DNA from: Patescibacteria group bacterium
GTDB taxonomy: Bacteria; Patescibacteriota; Minisyncoccia; Phycocordibacterales; PALSA-1337
DNA: 35,015 nucleotides
NCBI GenBank assembly: GCA_028865615.1
Contig: JAGWJT010000005.1
Span: forward strand, 1 to 35,015
Reading direction: 5' to 3'
Below are positions 15,621 through 23,810 of this stretch, piece after piece (the stretch's first letter is position 1; every line of letters starts with the position of its first letter). The position numbers and the translations under genes are program-made. The notes beneath the pieces were generated by a model, which saw only the letters and a list, made by a program, of their open reading frames with translations, searched no databases and was not told the DNA's origin.

Positions 15621-16802
15621 ATGTCAAGAAATATCGTAACCGGGATAGACGTAGGCACAAATCTGGTGAAAGTGGTCATCGCCGATGCCAAAGAAAAGAA
15701 CGAGCGCGGACTGCCGAGAGTCCTGGCTGTAGGCATGGCCGAATCGCGCGGGTTGCGCCACGGATATGTCACCAACGTTAGGGACGTGGCGGAAAGCGTC
15801 CGACGGGCCATATCCCTGGCCGAGGAAAAATCCGGCAAGAAAGTGAAGCGGGCTTTCGTCGGCATGGGAGGCATAGGCTTGGGCAGCATAGCCGTAACCG
15901 GCGCCGTGGTCACTTCAAGGGCTGATGCAGAGATCACTCCTTTGGATATATCCAAGTTGCGCGAACAGTGCGAAAAGGACATTCCTAAGGCCGCTATAGC
16001 AAACCGCAGGATCATATACGATATCCCCCTCTCATACAAGATAGACGGCGAAACTGTATTGGGTGAACCGCTCGGCTTGGCCGGCAACAAGATCGAGCTC
16101 AAAACTCTGTTCGTCACTTGCCTCGACCATCACGTATCCGATCTCATCCAAGCGGTCAATGAAGCGGGCATCGAAGTCGAAGATATCATGGCTTCGCCTA
16201 TAGCGGCCGGCTTGGTGACGCTCACAAAAGCCCAGAAAGTAGCCGGCTGCGTGCTATGCAACATAGGAGCCGAAACCGTTTCCATAGTGGTATTCGAAAA
16301 TAACATTCCTACGTCATTGGAAGTTTTCCCGATAGGCTCTACGGACATAACCAACGACATAGCACTGGGCTTGAAAGTGCCTCTGGAAGAAGCCGAACAG
16401 ATCAAGATAGGCGCTATAACCGGCTCTTCATTCCCGCGCAAGAAGCTGGAGGAGATAGTAGCCGCCAGGCTTTCGGACATATTCGAACTGGTCGAGAATC
16501 ATCTGCACAAGATAGGCAGGAATGGCCTCTTGCCCGCCGGCATAGTCATCACGGGCGGCGGTTCGGGTCTAAATGCCATAGACGCTATGGCGAAAGCGGC
16601 TCTAAAGCTCCCTTCCCGCATCGGCGCTATCGGAACCATAGACGGCAAATCGTCGTTCAAGGACGCTACATGGGCCGTGGCATACGGCCTATGTTTGGCC
16701 GGCCTGCACGCCGACGAGGGACCTGACATAGATCCGGCCTCGATGTTCGTCCGACAATCATTCCGGGCGATGACAAGGTGGTTCAAGCGTTTCTTGCCCT
16801 GA
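15621..16802 (+). CDS. ftsA: Cell division protein FtsA
   Basis: IVTGIDVGTNLVKVVIAD, GLRHGYVTNV, CNIGAETVSIVVFENNIP, PAGIVITGGGSGLNAID. Confidence 0.93.
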   Translation: MSRNIVTGIDVGTNLVKVVIADAKEKNERGLPRVLAVGMAESRGLRHGYVTNVRDVAESVRRAISLAEEKSGKKVKRAFVGMGGIGLGSIAVTGAVVTSRADAEITPLDISKLREQCEKDIPKAAIANRRIIYDIPLSYKIDGETVLGEPLGLAGNKIELKTLFVTCLDHHVSDLIQAVNEAGIEVEDIMASPIAAGLVTLTKAQKVAGCVLCNIGAETVSIVVFENNIPTSLEVFPIGSTDITNDIALGLKVPLEEAEQIKIGAITGSSFPRKKLEEIVAARLSDIFELVENHLHKIGRNGLLPAGIVITGGGSGLNAIDAMAKAALKLPSRIGAIGTIDGKSSFKDATWAVAYGLCLAGLHADEGPDIDPASMFVRQSFRAMTRWFKRFLP

Positions 16803-17374
16803 TACGGCCGTTCCTTATAACCATCATGGTCTTGCCAGGACATCTTGCCGGAGGATATATCGTGACGCGGGCCTTGCTCGCCTGGACGCATGCCGCTTTT
16901 TCATCCGCCCAAAATACCGCTCTTCTAGTCATAGGCACCATAGCCGGCGAATTGCCGGACATCGACTTGGCCTGGTTCTACCTCACGAACGTAGTGAACG
17001 GAGGTAGCGACAAAGATAATCATCGCGATCATGTCACGCACGCGCCACTTTTTTGGCTGACACTGTCGCTCACGATCGTCGTGATCGGATATATCATAAA
17101 AGATATATTCGTCCAATACATAGGCTGGTCTGTCCTCGTCGGTACATGGAGCCATTTCATCCTCGATTCGATAGAATATGGCATCCGCTGGCTGTGGCCA
17201 TTCTCGAACAGGCGGTTCTGCCTGCGTGAAATCTCCGATGTCGGCATAACAGCCACGAGAGGATCGTTGTCATATTACTGGCAATTCGTTACCGGCCATT
17301 ATCCTCGCAGGATCACCTTCTATGCCGAAATACTGGTCGTCTGCATAGCGCTCGCGGTTTTCTTCTACTACTAA
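16778..17374 (+). CDS. Membrane-bound metal-dependent hydrolase (YdjM/DUF457-like)
   Basis: HLAGGYIVTRAL, GELPDIDLAWFYL, DNHRDHVTHAPLFW, GTWSHFILDSIEYGIRWLWPF with several TMs. Confidence 0.75.
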   Translation: MVQAFLALIRPFLITIMVLPGHLAGGYIVTRALLAWTHAAFSSAQNTALLVIGTIAGELPDIDLAWFYLTNVVNGGSDKDNHRDHVTHAPLFWLTLSLTIVVIGYIIKDIFVQYIGWSVLVGTWSHFILDSIEYGIRWLWPFSNRRFCLREISDVGITATRGSLSYYWQFVTGHYPRRITFYAEILVVCIALAVFFYY

Positions 17375-17448
17375 CATATCTCCACTCCCGATAGCTGCGG
17401 TTTATTTTGAATGAATTTTTTTCTCATCTCAAAGCCTAGCATTCGCAC

Positions 17449-17476
17449 TTGTGCATTAGGAAACCTGTGCTAATAT
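17449..17476 (+). promoter_or_regulatory. Candidate sigma70-type promoter for ftsZ
   Basis: TTGTGC - 16 bp - TAATAT, 21 bp upstream of the ATG at 17497. Confidence 0.35.
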
Positions 17477-17496
17477 ACTCCAATACCCAACCATTC

Positions 17497-18729
17497 ATGC
17501 CAAACATCAAACCGGAAATCGAAGCGTTCGCCCGCATCAAAGTCATAGGGGCAGGGGGTTCAGGCAAGAACGCCGTGAACCACATGATCGGCTCCAAAGT
17601 GAGAGGCGTAGACTTTATCGTAGTCAATACGGACGCCCAAGATCTGCACAATTCCCTCGCCAAGAAGAAGATACACATAGGCAAGAATATCACGCGCGGC
17701 CTTGGCACCGGCATGAATCCCGATCTCGGCAGGCGCGCCGCCGAGGAGAACCGTGATGAGATCCAGGAGATCGTAAAAGGTTCAGACATGATATTCGTGA
17801 CCGGCGGCTTGGGCGGCGGCACATTCACAGGCGCAAGCTCCGTCATAGCCCGCACGGCCAAGGAGCTCGGCTGCTTGACCGTAGCCGTGGCCACCAAGCC
17901 TTTCTTCTTCGAAGGCCGTCAGCGTTCCCGCATCGCCGATGCCGGTCTCGAGGATCTTCGCAAGGAAGTCGACGCCATCATCATCATCCCAAATGATCGC
18001 CTGCTTGCCGCAGTCGACAAGGAAACCACGGTCAAGAACGCTTTTGCCATGTGCGACGATATATTGCGCCACGCAGTGGAAGGCATCGCCGACCTCATCA
18101 CTACGCCAGGCCTCATCAACATAGACTTCGCCGATATCCGCACCGTCATGGAGAACGCCGGTTCGGCTCTCATGGGCATCGGCCGAGCCACCGGAGAGAA
18201 CAGGGCCATAGAAGCCGCAAAGGCCGCCATCAACAGCCCGCTTCTCGATGTCTCGATCAACGGCGCCAAGGGCGTGCTATTCTCCGTTGCCGGAGGCGAG
18301 GATCTGACCATGTTCGAGATCCAGGATGCAGCCAAAGCCATCACAGAGTCGGTGGACCCGGAAGCCAAGATCATATTTGGTACCGTACGCGACGACAAGC
18401 TCAAGAAAGACGAGGTCAAAGTCACGGTCATAGCCACAGGCTTTCCGGAAGGTCACCCGGCGGCCATACCTGCCAGAGCTCCTGTCGCCGCTTCCGCTTC
18501 GACTGTGGAATCAGCCGTTTCCGCCATCAATCAAGCCCAGGACAAGCCCGCTCGAGGTCGCATATTCAATTCTTTGGGCATAGGAGGCAAGGACAAGGAC
18601 CGTGAGCCTGTCGCCGCCGCAGTCAAGACCGTGGACATTTCCGCCAAGAAGGACAAAGACGCCGCCAAAGACGAGGATGACGACTGGGGCGCGGTGCCGG
18701 CGTTCTTGCGGAGGAGCAGGTTGAAATAG
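17497..18729 (+). CDS. ftsZ: Cell division protein FtsZ with atypical tubulin signature
   Basis: IKVIGAGGSGKNAVNHMI, FVTGGLGGGTFTGASSVIA, VATKPFFFEGRQRSRIADAGLEDLRKEVDAIIIIPNDRLL, C-terminal VPAFLRRSRLK. Start moved from 17449. Confidence 0.93.
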   Translation: MPNIKPEIEAFARIKVIGAGGSGKNAVNHMIGSKVRGVDFIVVNTDAQDLHNSLAKKKIHIGKNITRGLGTGMNPDLGRRAAEENRDEIQEIVKGSDMIFVTGGLGGGTFTGASSVIARTAKELGCLTVAVATKPFFFEGRQRSRIADAGLEDLRKEVDAIIIIPNDRLLAAVDKETTVKNAFAMCDDILRHAVEGIADLITTPGLINIDFADIRTVMENAGSALMGIGRATGENRAIEAAKAAINSPLLDVSINGAKGVLFSVAGGEDLTMFEIQDAAKAITESVDPEAKIIFGTVRDDKLKKDEVKVTVIATGFPEGHPAAIPARAPVAASASTVESAVSAINQAQDKPARGRIFNSLGIGGKDKDREPVAAAVKTVDISAKKDKDAAKDEDDDWGAVPAFLRRSRLK

Positions 18730-18760
18730 ATTCAGGATTCATGATTCAAGATTCAGGAAG
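18729..18760. repeat. (GATTCAN)4-GAAG left arm flanking the four-helix-bundle ORF
   Basis: GATTCAG GATTCAT GATTCAA GATTCAG GAAG. Confidence 0.85.
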
Positions 18761-19133
18761 AATCAGAGAATTCACAGACCTTTCGGTTTGGAAAGAGGGG
18801 CATAAACTAGTTTTAGAAACGTACAAAATCACTCGCAAATTTCCATAATGGGAATTATTCGGACTTGCCTCACAGATGCAACGAGCGGCCGTATCAATTA
18901 CGTCCAATATTGCCGAGGGATTCGGAAGACAAAGCTATAAAGAAAAGATACAATTCTATTATCTCTCACAGGGGTCACTTACCGAATACAAGAATCAATT
19001 GATTATTTCCAGGGACTTGAATTACATAAACTCAAAAGAATTTGATAGTATATACGAGCAATTAGTGATTACACATAAATTACTTCAGGGTTTAATAAGG
19101 AAATCAAAATCCTTCTTGAATCATGAATCTTGA
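18741..19133 (+). pseudogene. Four helix bundle protein (23S rRNA intervening sequence/S23-like) interrupted by in-frame TAA at 18846-18848
   Basis: MIQDSGRIREFTDLSVWKEGHKLVLETYKITRKFP*WELFGLASQMQRAAVSITSNIAEGFGRQSYKEKIQFYYLSQGSLTEYKNQLIISRDLNYINSKEFDSIYEQLVITHKLLQGLIRKSKSFLNHES; one frame throughout. Confidence 0.8.
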
Positions 19134-19143
19134 ATCATGAATC
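19112..19143. repeat. (GATTCAN)4-GAAG right arm in inverted orientation
   Basis: Reverse complement reads GATTCAT GATTCAA GATTCAT GATTCAA GAAG. Confidence 0.85.
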
Positions 19144-20096
19144 AACACACATACGACTTAGCCATCATAGGAGGCGGGCCCGCTGGAGCGGCGGCGGCGG
19201 TATACGCGGCCAGGAAACAGTTGCGCACCGTGGTCATCGCCAGAGACTGGCTCGGCCAGTCGAACGTATCAGAAAAGATTGAGAACTGGATAGGCACAGT
19301 CGCTATATCCGGCCTAGAATTGTCGCAAGCCCTCGAGAAGCACGCAAAAGCGTATGGCAAGGATATCATGGATTTCAAGGATGGAGAAAGCTGCATGAAG
19401 ATAGAAAGACTCAAGATTCAAGATTCAAGATTCAAGAATTCTGATGCATTCAAAGTCACGACTGACAAGGGTTCATATGAGGCCATGGCGGTGCTCATAA
19501 CTAGCGGCTCAAGCCGACGCAAGATGGACATTCCCGGCGCCGCGGAGTACGAGAACAAGGGTGTCACCTATTGTGCCACTTGCGACGGCCCTCTGTACAA
19601 TGGCCAAGACGTTGTCGTAGTCGGTGGAGGCAATGCCGGCTTTGAGGCGGCGGCCCAGCTCCTTGCCTACTGCAAAAGCGTTACCCTCATAGCTCGCAGT
19701 GAATTCAAGGCCGACCCTGGTACAGTCGAAGCTACACTCAAAAATCCCAAGATGAAAGCCGTGGAGTTCGCCGTGCCAAAAGAGATAAAAGGCGACAAAT
19801 TCGTCACTTCGCTAGTCTACACGGAGACAAAAACAGGCAAAGATACCGAAATTCCGGTGACCGGCATATTCGCCGAGATAGGCTCCATACCGAACAGCGG
19901 TTTTGCCAAGGGCATGGTTGAGACCGACAAGTTCGATCACATAGTCGCTGATCCCAGGAATCAGCGCGCATCTATCGACGGCATCTGGTCTGCGGGTGAT
20001 GTTACAGATGGTCTGTACCATCAAAACAATATAGCTGCCGGGGATGCTGTCAAAGCGATTGAGGATATCTACCTTTGGTTGCACAACAAGAAATAA
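19137..20096 (+). CDS. trxB: Thioredoxin reductase
   Basis: LAIIGGGPAGAAAAVYAAR, GVTYCATCDGPLY (CxxC), VVVVGGGNAGFEAAAQLL, GIWSAGDVTDGLYHQNNIAAGDAVKA. Confidence 0.92.
   Translation: MNQHTYDLAIIGGGPAGAAAAVYAARKQLRTVVIARDWLGQSNVSEKIENWIGTVAISGLELSQALEKHAKAYGKDIMDFKDGESCMKIERLKIQDSRFKNSDAFKVTTDKGSYEAMAVLITSGSSRRKMDIPGAAEYENKGVTYCATCDGPLYNGQDVVVVGGGNAGFEAAAQLLAYCKSVTLIARSEFKADPGTVEATLKNPKMKAVEFAVPKEIKGDKFVTSLVYTETKTGKDTEIPVTGIFAEIGSIPNSGFAKGMVETDKFDHIVADPRNQRASIDGIWSAGDVTDGLYHQNNIAAGDAVKAIEDIYLWLHNKK
19408..19441. repeat. GATTCAA heptamers inside the trxB coding sequence
   Basis: GACTCAA GATTCAA GATTCAA GATTCAA GAATTC, encoding LKIQDSRFKNS. Confidence 0.85.
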
Positions 20097-20156
20097 ACAA
20101 GCGGAAATATGGCGGCGACGCACCATTTGGTTGTCCGAGCTCGTACAGCTAGGACA

Positions 20157-20738
20157 ATGAATAAATTTTTGCTTTCAGCAGGCGTAGTTGCGGCATTCGC
20201 ATTGTATGCGTTCATAGGTCAGGCTCATACAGACGTGAGCGGCATTCAAACTCCTATAGCGACAAACGCAAATTCCGGCACGAGCAACAATCCGAACGCT
20301 TCGCATACCGTATCGAATGCGCCGGTAGATATCGTGTACAACAAAACTCCTACAAAAGCGACTACCCCGATCCCTGCAAAGAGCCGGTATCAAAAAACGC
20401 CGCCCGCGCAGACACCCGCTTCGACTCCCGCACCGGCCCCCGTGGCGGCGGCAAAATTCAAGGACGGTACATACACGGGTCCGGCATCAGACGCCTATTT
20501 TGGCACAGTCCAAGTGCAGGCGGTGGTGTCCGGCGGCAAGCTGAGCGACGTCAATATATTGCAATACCCTAGCGACCGCGGTACATCGAGAGAGATAAGC
20601 GCTTCTTCCCTGCCGACTTTGAAAAGCGAGGCCATCCAATCCCAGAGCGCCAACGTCGATGCCGTTTCCGGCGCCACCCAGACCAGTCAGGCATTTATAC
20701 AATCGCTCGGTTCCGCACTGGCTATGGCTGCAAATTAA
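20157..20738 (+). CDS. Membrane-anchored or secreted FMN-binding domain protein
   Basis: N-terminal hydrophobic signal/anchor, Pro/Ala-rich linker, then FKDGTYTGPASDAYFGTVQVQAVVSGGKLSDVNIL...VDAVSGATQTSQAF (flavinylation-type SGAT motif). Confidence 0.88.
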   Translation: MNKFLLSAGVVAAFALYAFIGQAHTDVSGIQTPIATNANSGTSNNPNASHTVSNAPVDIVYNKTPTKATTPIPAKSRYQKTPPAQTPASTPAPAPVAAAKFKDGTYTGPASDAYFGTVQVQAVVSGGKLSDVNILQYPSDRGTSREISASSLPTLKSEAIQSQSANVDAVSGATQTSQAFIQSLGSALAMAAN

Positions 20739-20753
20739 CCGACAGATCGCAAT

Positions 20754-21515
20754 ATGAAAGAAACCCGCATCATAATGGGTATGCCCATAACTATGAACAT
20801 ACCAGCTGGGGACAGGCCGCTTCGACAGGCTGCAGTCAAAATAGCCGAAAAAGCTTTTGATCATTTCGTCAGCGTGGACAACAGATTCAGTACGTACAAA
20901 TATGACAGCGAGATGAGCCGCATCAACCGCGGCGAGCACGCCGAGGATGAGTGGAGCGACGAGATGAAAGAGATCATAAAGTTATGCGAAAATACCAAAA
21001 AAGACACCGATGGATATTTCGATATCGTCGATCGCCAAGGCAAACTGGATCCGTCAGGCATAGTCAAAGGTTGGGCTATCAGGAATGCGGCCGATATCAT
21101 CCGCAGTGCCGGCTTTGGTAACTTCCTGGTCGATGCCGGCGGCGATATCCAGGCAGTAGGCAAGAATGAGGACGGCCGGCCGTGGACAGTCGGCATCAGG
21201 GATCCATTCAAACAGGACGAAATAGTCAAGAAAGTAGTCCTGGACAATGCCGCTATAGCCACATCCGGCACATATATACGCGGTCAACATATATACGATC
21301 CCAAAGACAAAACCGCCGACATCACGGATATCGTCAGTCTGACCGTGGTCGGCGACGACATCTACGAAGCGGACCGTTTTGCCACCGCCGCTTTTGCCAT
21401 GGGCAAAGCCGGCATCGATCTCATCGAGAGATTGCCGGGCCTGGAAGGATATATGATCGACCGTGAAGGTATAGCCACGATGACAACGGGGTTTTATAAT
21501 TACGAGGCTCCGTGA
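20754..21515 (+). CDS. apbE: FAD:protein FMN transferase (ApbE family)
   Basis: MGMPITMNI, VDNRFSTYKYDSEMSRIN, DPSGIVKGWAIRNAADIIRSAGFGNFLVDAGGDIQAVG, AIATSGTYIRG. Confidence 0.92.
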   Translation: MKETRIIMGMPITMNIPAGDRPLRQAAVKIAEKAFDHFVSVDNRFSTYKYDSEMSRINRGEHAEDEWSDEMKEIIKLCENTKKDTDGYFDIVDRQGKLDPSGIVKGWAIRNAADIIRSAGFGNFLVDAGGDIQAVGKNEDGRPWTVGIRDPFKQDEIVKKVVLDNAAIATSGTYIRGQHIYDPKDKTADITDIVSLTVVGDDIYEADRFATAAFAMGKAGIDLIERLPGLEGYMIDREGIATMTTGFYNYEAP

Positions 21516-21608
21516 GCGAAGCGAGTTCGCGTTCTCGCAAGTTGCCGCATCTTTACACCACATGAGTGCTTCCGTCGCGTTGCGAGAACACGAACTCGCT
21601 TCGCTCAC
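21512..21608. repeat. 29-bp inverted repeat between apbE and the NqrB-like gene
   Basis: GTGAGCGAAGCGAGTTCGCGTTCTCGCAA (21512-21540) vs TTGCGAGAACACGAACTCGCTTCGCTCAC (21580-21608), one mismatch, 39-nt spacer; the left arm contains the apbE stop codon. Confidence 0.88.
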
Positions 21609-21627
21609 TTCGCCAACAAACAAAACA

Positions 21628-23154
21628 ATGAACTTCATAGATAAATTCCTGAATCGCATAACGATGTACAAGCTGGTTCTATATAGCTTGATCGTTTGGC
21701 TTTCCATAGCAGCTATATTCGCAGCTATAGGCTATTTGCCGTTTTCGCCTCTGGCTCTGGCATATTCAACGGCAGTGATCTTGGCTCTATCGTGGCTCAC
21801 CAATAAAGCATTCGCCAAAGTCTTCAGGACCCACGAGAACATCGAATCGATCTACATAACGGCCCTCATTCTTGCTTTGATCATAAGCCCGCCGCACTCA
21901 TCGGCCCAATATATATCCGACTTGCCAATATTGATATGGGCACCCATCCTTGCCATGGCCTCGAAATTCATCCTAGCCATAGGCAAGAAGCACATCTTCA
22001 ACCCGGCGGCCATAGCGGTCGTCCTGACTTCTCTGTTCATCGGCCAATCGGCTTCATGGTGGGTAGGCACATATGCCATGTTGCCGTTCATCGTCATCGG
22101 CGGCTTCCTGATAACCAGGAAAATACAACGGTCTGATCTTGTGCTCTCGTTCATGGCCGTAGCTCTGGTGACGATCCTTGCCACATCCGTTTCCGGCATG
22201 GGATTTTATGGGGCATTGAAAGAGGCCTTGGCCGTGTCGCCATTCTTCTTCTTCGCCACGGTCATGCTCACAGAACCGCTGACTACGCCTCCTACCAGAG
22301 CCAGTCGTATCGCCTACGGCATATTCGTTGGAGCCATATATGCACCGGTAGTGCATATAGGCTGGCTATATTCCACGCCGGAATTGGCTCTATGCGTCGG
22401 CAATATCTTGTCGTTCATATTGAGCCCCAAAGGCAAGTATGTCCTGACCCTGGTCAAAGCCGAAAAGGCGGCTACGAACACCGGCGAATTCATATTCAGA
22501 TCGGATAGGCCGATCGTATTCAGGCCCGGCCAATACATGGAATGGACTTTGGCTCATGCCCGCGCCGACACTAGGGGCAATCGCCGATATTTCACCATAG
22601 CCTCGTCTCCAACGGAGAGAGACGTGCGTTTGGGTGTGAAATTCTATGACAAACCCAGCTCATTCAAAAAGGCTCTGGCCGGATTGGATGACGGCGCCAC
22701 CATCATGGCCGGGAGCTTGGCCGGCGATTTTGTCCTGCCGCGCGATCGATCCAGGAAATTAGCTTTTATCGCCGGCGGCATAGGCATAACGCCGTTCAGA
22801 AGCATGATCAAATACGTCCTCGACTCTGATGACAAGCGGGATATGGTCATGATCTATTCGAACGGCAAGATGTCCGAGATAGCATACGCCGACGTACTGG
22901 AAGAGGCATATGAGAAGCTCGGCATGAAGACCGTCTGCACTCTGACCGACGAAGGACGCCTGCCGCAGGTGTGGAACGGCCGTACCGGCAAGATCGATCC
23001 CAGGATGATAGAGGAAGAGATACCTGATTATATGGATCGCACTTTCTACGTATCCGGCCCGCGTTCGTTCGTCTCGGCTTGCGCCTACGCCCTAGCCCAG
23101 ATGGGCGTGCCTAGCCGCCGTATCAAGACTGATTTCTTCCCGGGTTTTGCATGA
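21628..23154 (+). CDS. NqrB/RnfD-like membrane domain fused to FAD/NAD(P)-binding ferredoxin reductase domain
   Basis: Multi-TM N-terminal half with FFATVMLTEPLTTPPTRASRIAYGIFVGAIY (RnfD/NqrB-like). C-terminal half has FRPGQYMEWTL, RRYFTIASSPTE, FIAGGIGITPFRSMIKY, YVSGPRSFV. Start moved from 21562. Confidence 0.83.
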   Translation: MNFIDKFLNRITMYKLVLYSLIVWLSIAAIFAAIGYLPFSPLALAYSTAVILALSWLTNKAFAKVFRTHENIESIYITALILALIISPPHSSAQYISDLPILIWAPILAMASKFILAIGKKHIFNPAAIAVVLTSLFIGQSASWWVGTYAMLPFIVIGGFLITRKIQRSDLVLSFMAVALVTILATSVSGMGFYGALKEALAVSPFFFFATVMLTEPLTTPPTRASRIAYGIFVGAIYAPVVHIGWLYSTPELALCVGNILSFILSPKGKYVLTLVKAEKAATNTGEFIFRSDRPIVFRPGQYMEWTLAHARADTRGNRRYFTIASSPTERDVRLGVKFYDKPSSFKKALAGLDDGATIMAGSLAGDFVLPRDRSRKLAFIAGGIGITPFRSMIKYVLDSDDKRDMVMIYSNGKMSEIAYADVLEEAYEKLGMKTVCTLTDEGRLPQVWNGRTGKIDPRMIEEEIPDYMDRTFYVSGPRSFVSACAYALAQMGVPSRRIKTDFFPGFA

Positions 23155-23217
23155 ATAGCCGGAAAAGCCGCCAATAAGATGGCGGCTTCCCATGCATGTC
23201 TATAGAGACCGATCGGA

Positions 23218-23718
23218 TCATCTATTGTACATGGATTCGATAGCCTGATATGCGCTAGCGGCATTGCTATTGACTCCGGTGTCTAAGACTGCCAGACCGG
23301 ACCCGGATACGCCTGCGGTGCAAGCTTGATCGGAGACGGCGCAGCCGACCTGTATGAACGTGTCAGAACCGGCGTCGGTCTTGGCCGGCACCCATACGGC
23401 GTTGCCGTTGTCGCTCTTGGAGGCGGCTATGGTGCGGACCGGTTCGTAAACGGCCGGATCATCGCTCACTTTGCGTATGACGCTGACACTGACGGTGCCG
23501 GCGGCATCGTTATCCGATATCCACTTGACGTGCTGGATAGATCCTACATCGACATTGCCGCCGGAAGGAGCGAGCAAGGTTATCGAAGCCGGATAGGCCA
23601 AAGAGGCACTGCCGTTATTGGCCGGGCCGGGCTTGTTTGTGATATAAGCCGTGAATGTGACAGCGGCCAATATGACGGCCACCGCCAAAACGGCTGAGAT
23701 TATGAGCTTTTTATTCAT
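23218..23718 (-). CDS. Hypothetical secreted or anchored protein, possibly Kre9/KNH-like beta domain
   Basis: N-terminal signal anchor; SITLLAPSGGNVDVGSIQHVKWISDNDAAGTVSVSVI. Confidence 0.5.
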   Translation of the reverse strand: MNKKLIISAVLAVAVILAAVTFTAYITNKPGPANNGSASLAYPASITLLAPSGGNVDVGSIQHVKWISDNDAAGTVSVSVIRKVSDDPAVYEPVRTIAASKSDNGNAVWVPAKTDAGSDTFIQVGCAVSDQACTAGVSGSGLAVLDTGVNSNAASAYQAIESMYNR

Positions 23719-23777
23719 GTTATGTATGATATGCGCTTAAACTTGCTAACAGCGCTAGCATACCATACATACACCCA

Positions 23778-23802
23778 ATCTGTCAATAGCGAATTGACAG
23801 AT
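23778..23802. repeat. Hairpin ATCTGTCAAT-AGCGA-ATTGACAGAT
   Basis: Perfect 10-bp stem with 5-nt loop between two minus-strand ORFs; possible terminator or operator. Confidence 0.6.
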
Positions 23803-23810
23803 CAGTACAA

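Noticed and set aside
18051-18605. Arg/His-rich ORF in an alternate frame of ftsZ
   Set aside because: Composition typical of an out-of-frame reading of a GC-rich gene; ftsZ is certain in the other frame.
1889-18848. Possible genome-wide reassignment of TAA as a sense codon, suggested by two in-frame TAA interruptions
   Set aside because: Many confident genes here (lepB, rpsU, trxB, the FMN-binding gene) terminate normally at TAA; TGA and TAG are also used as normal stops.
18729-19143. GATTCAN arrays considered as a CRISPR array
   Set aside because: Units are 7 bp with no spacers of constant length and no cas genes nearby.
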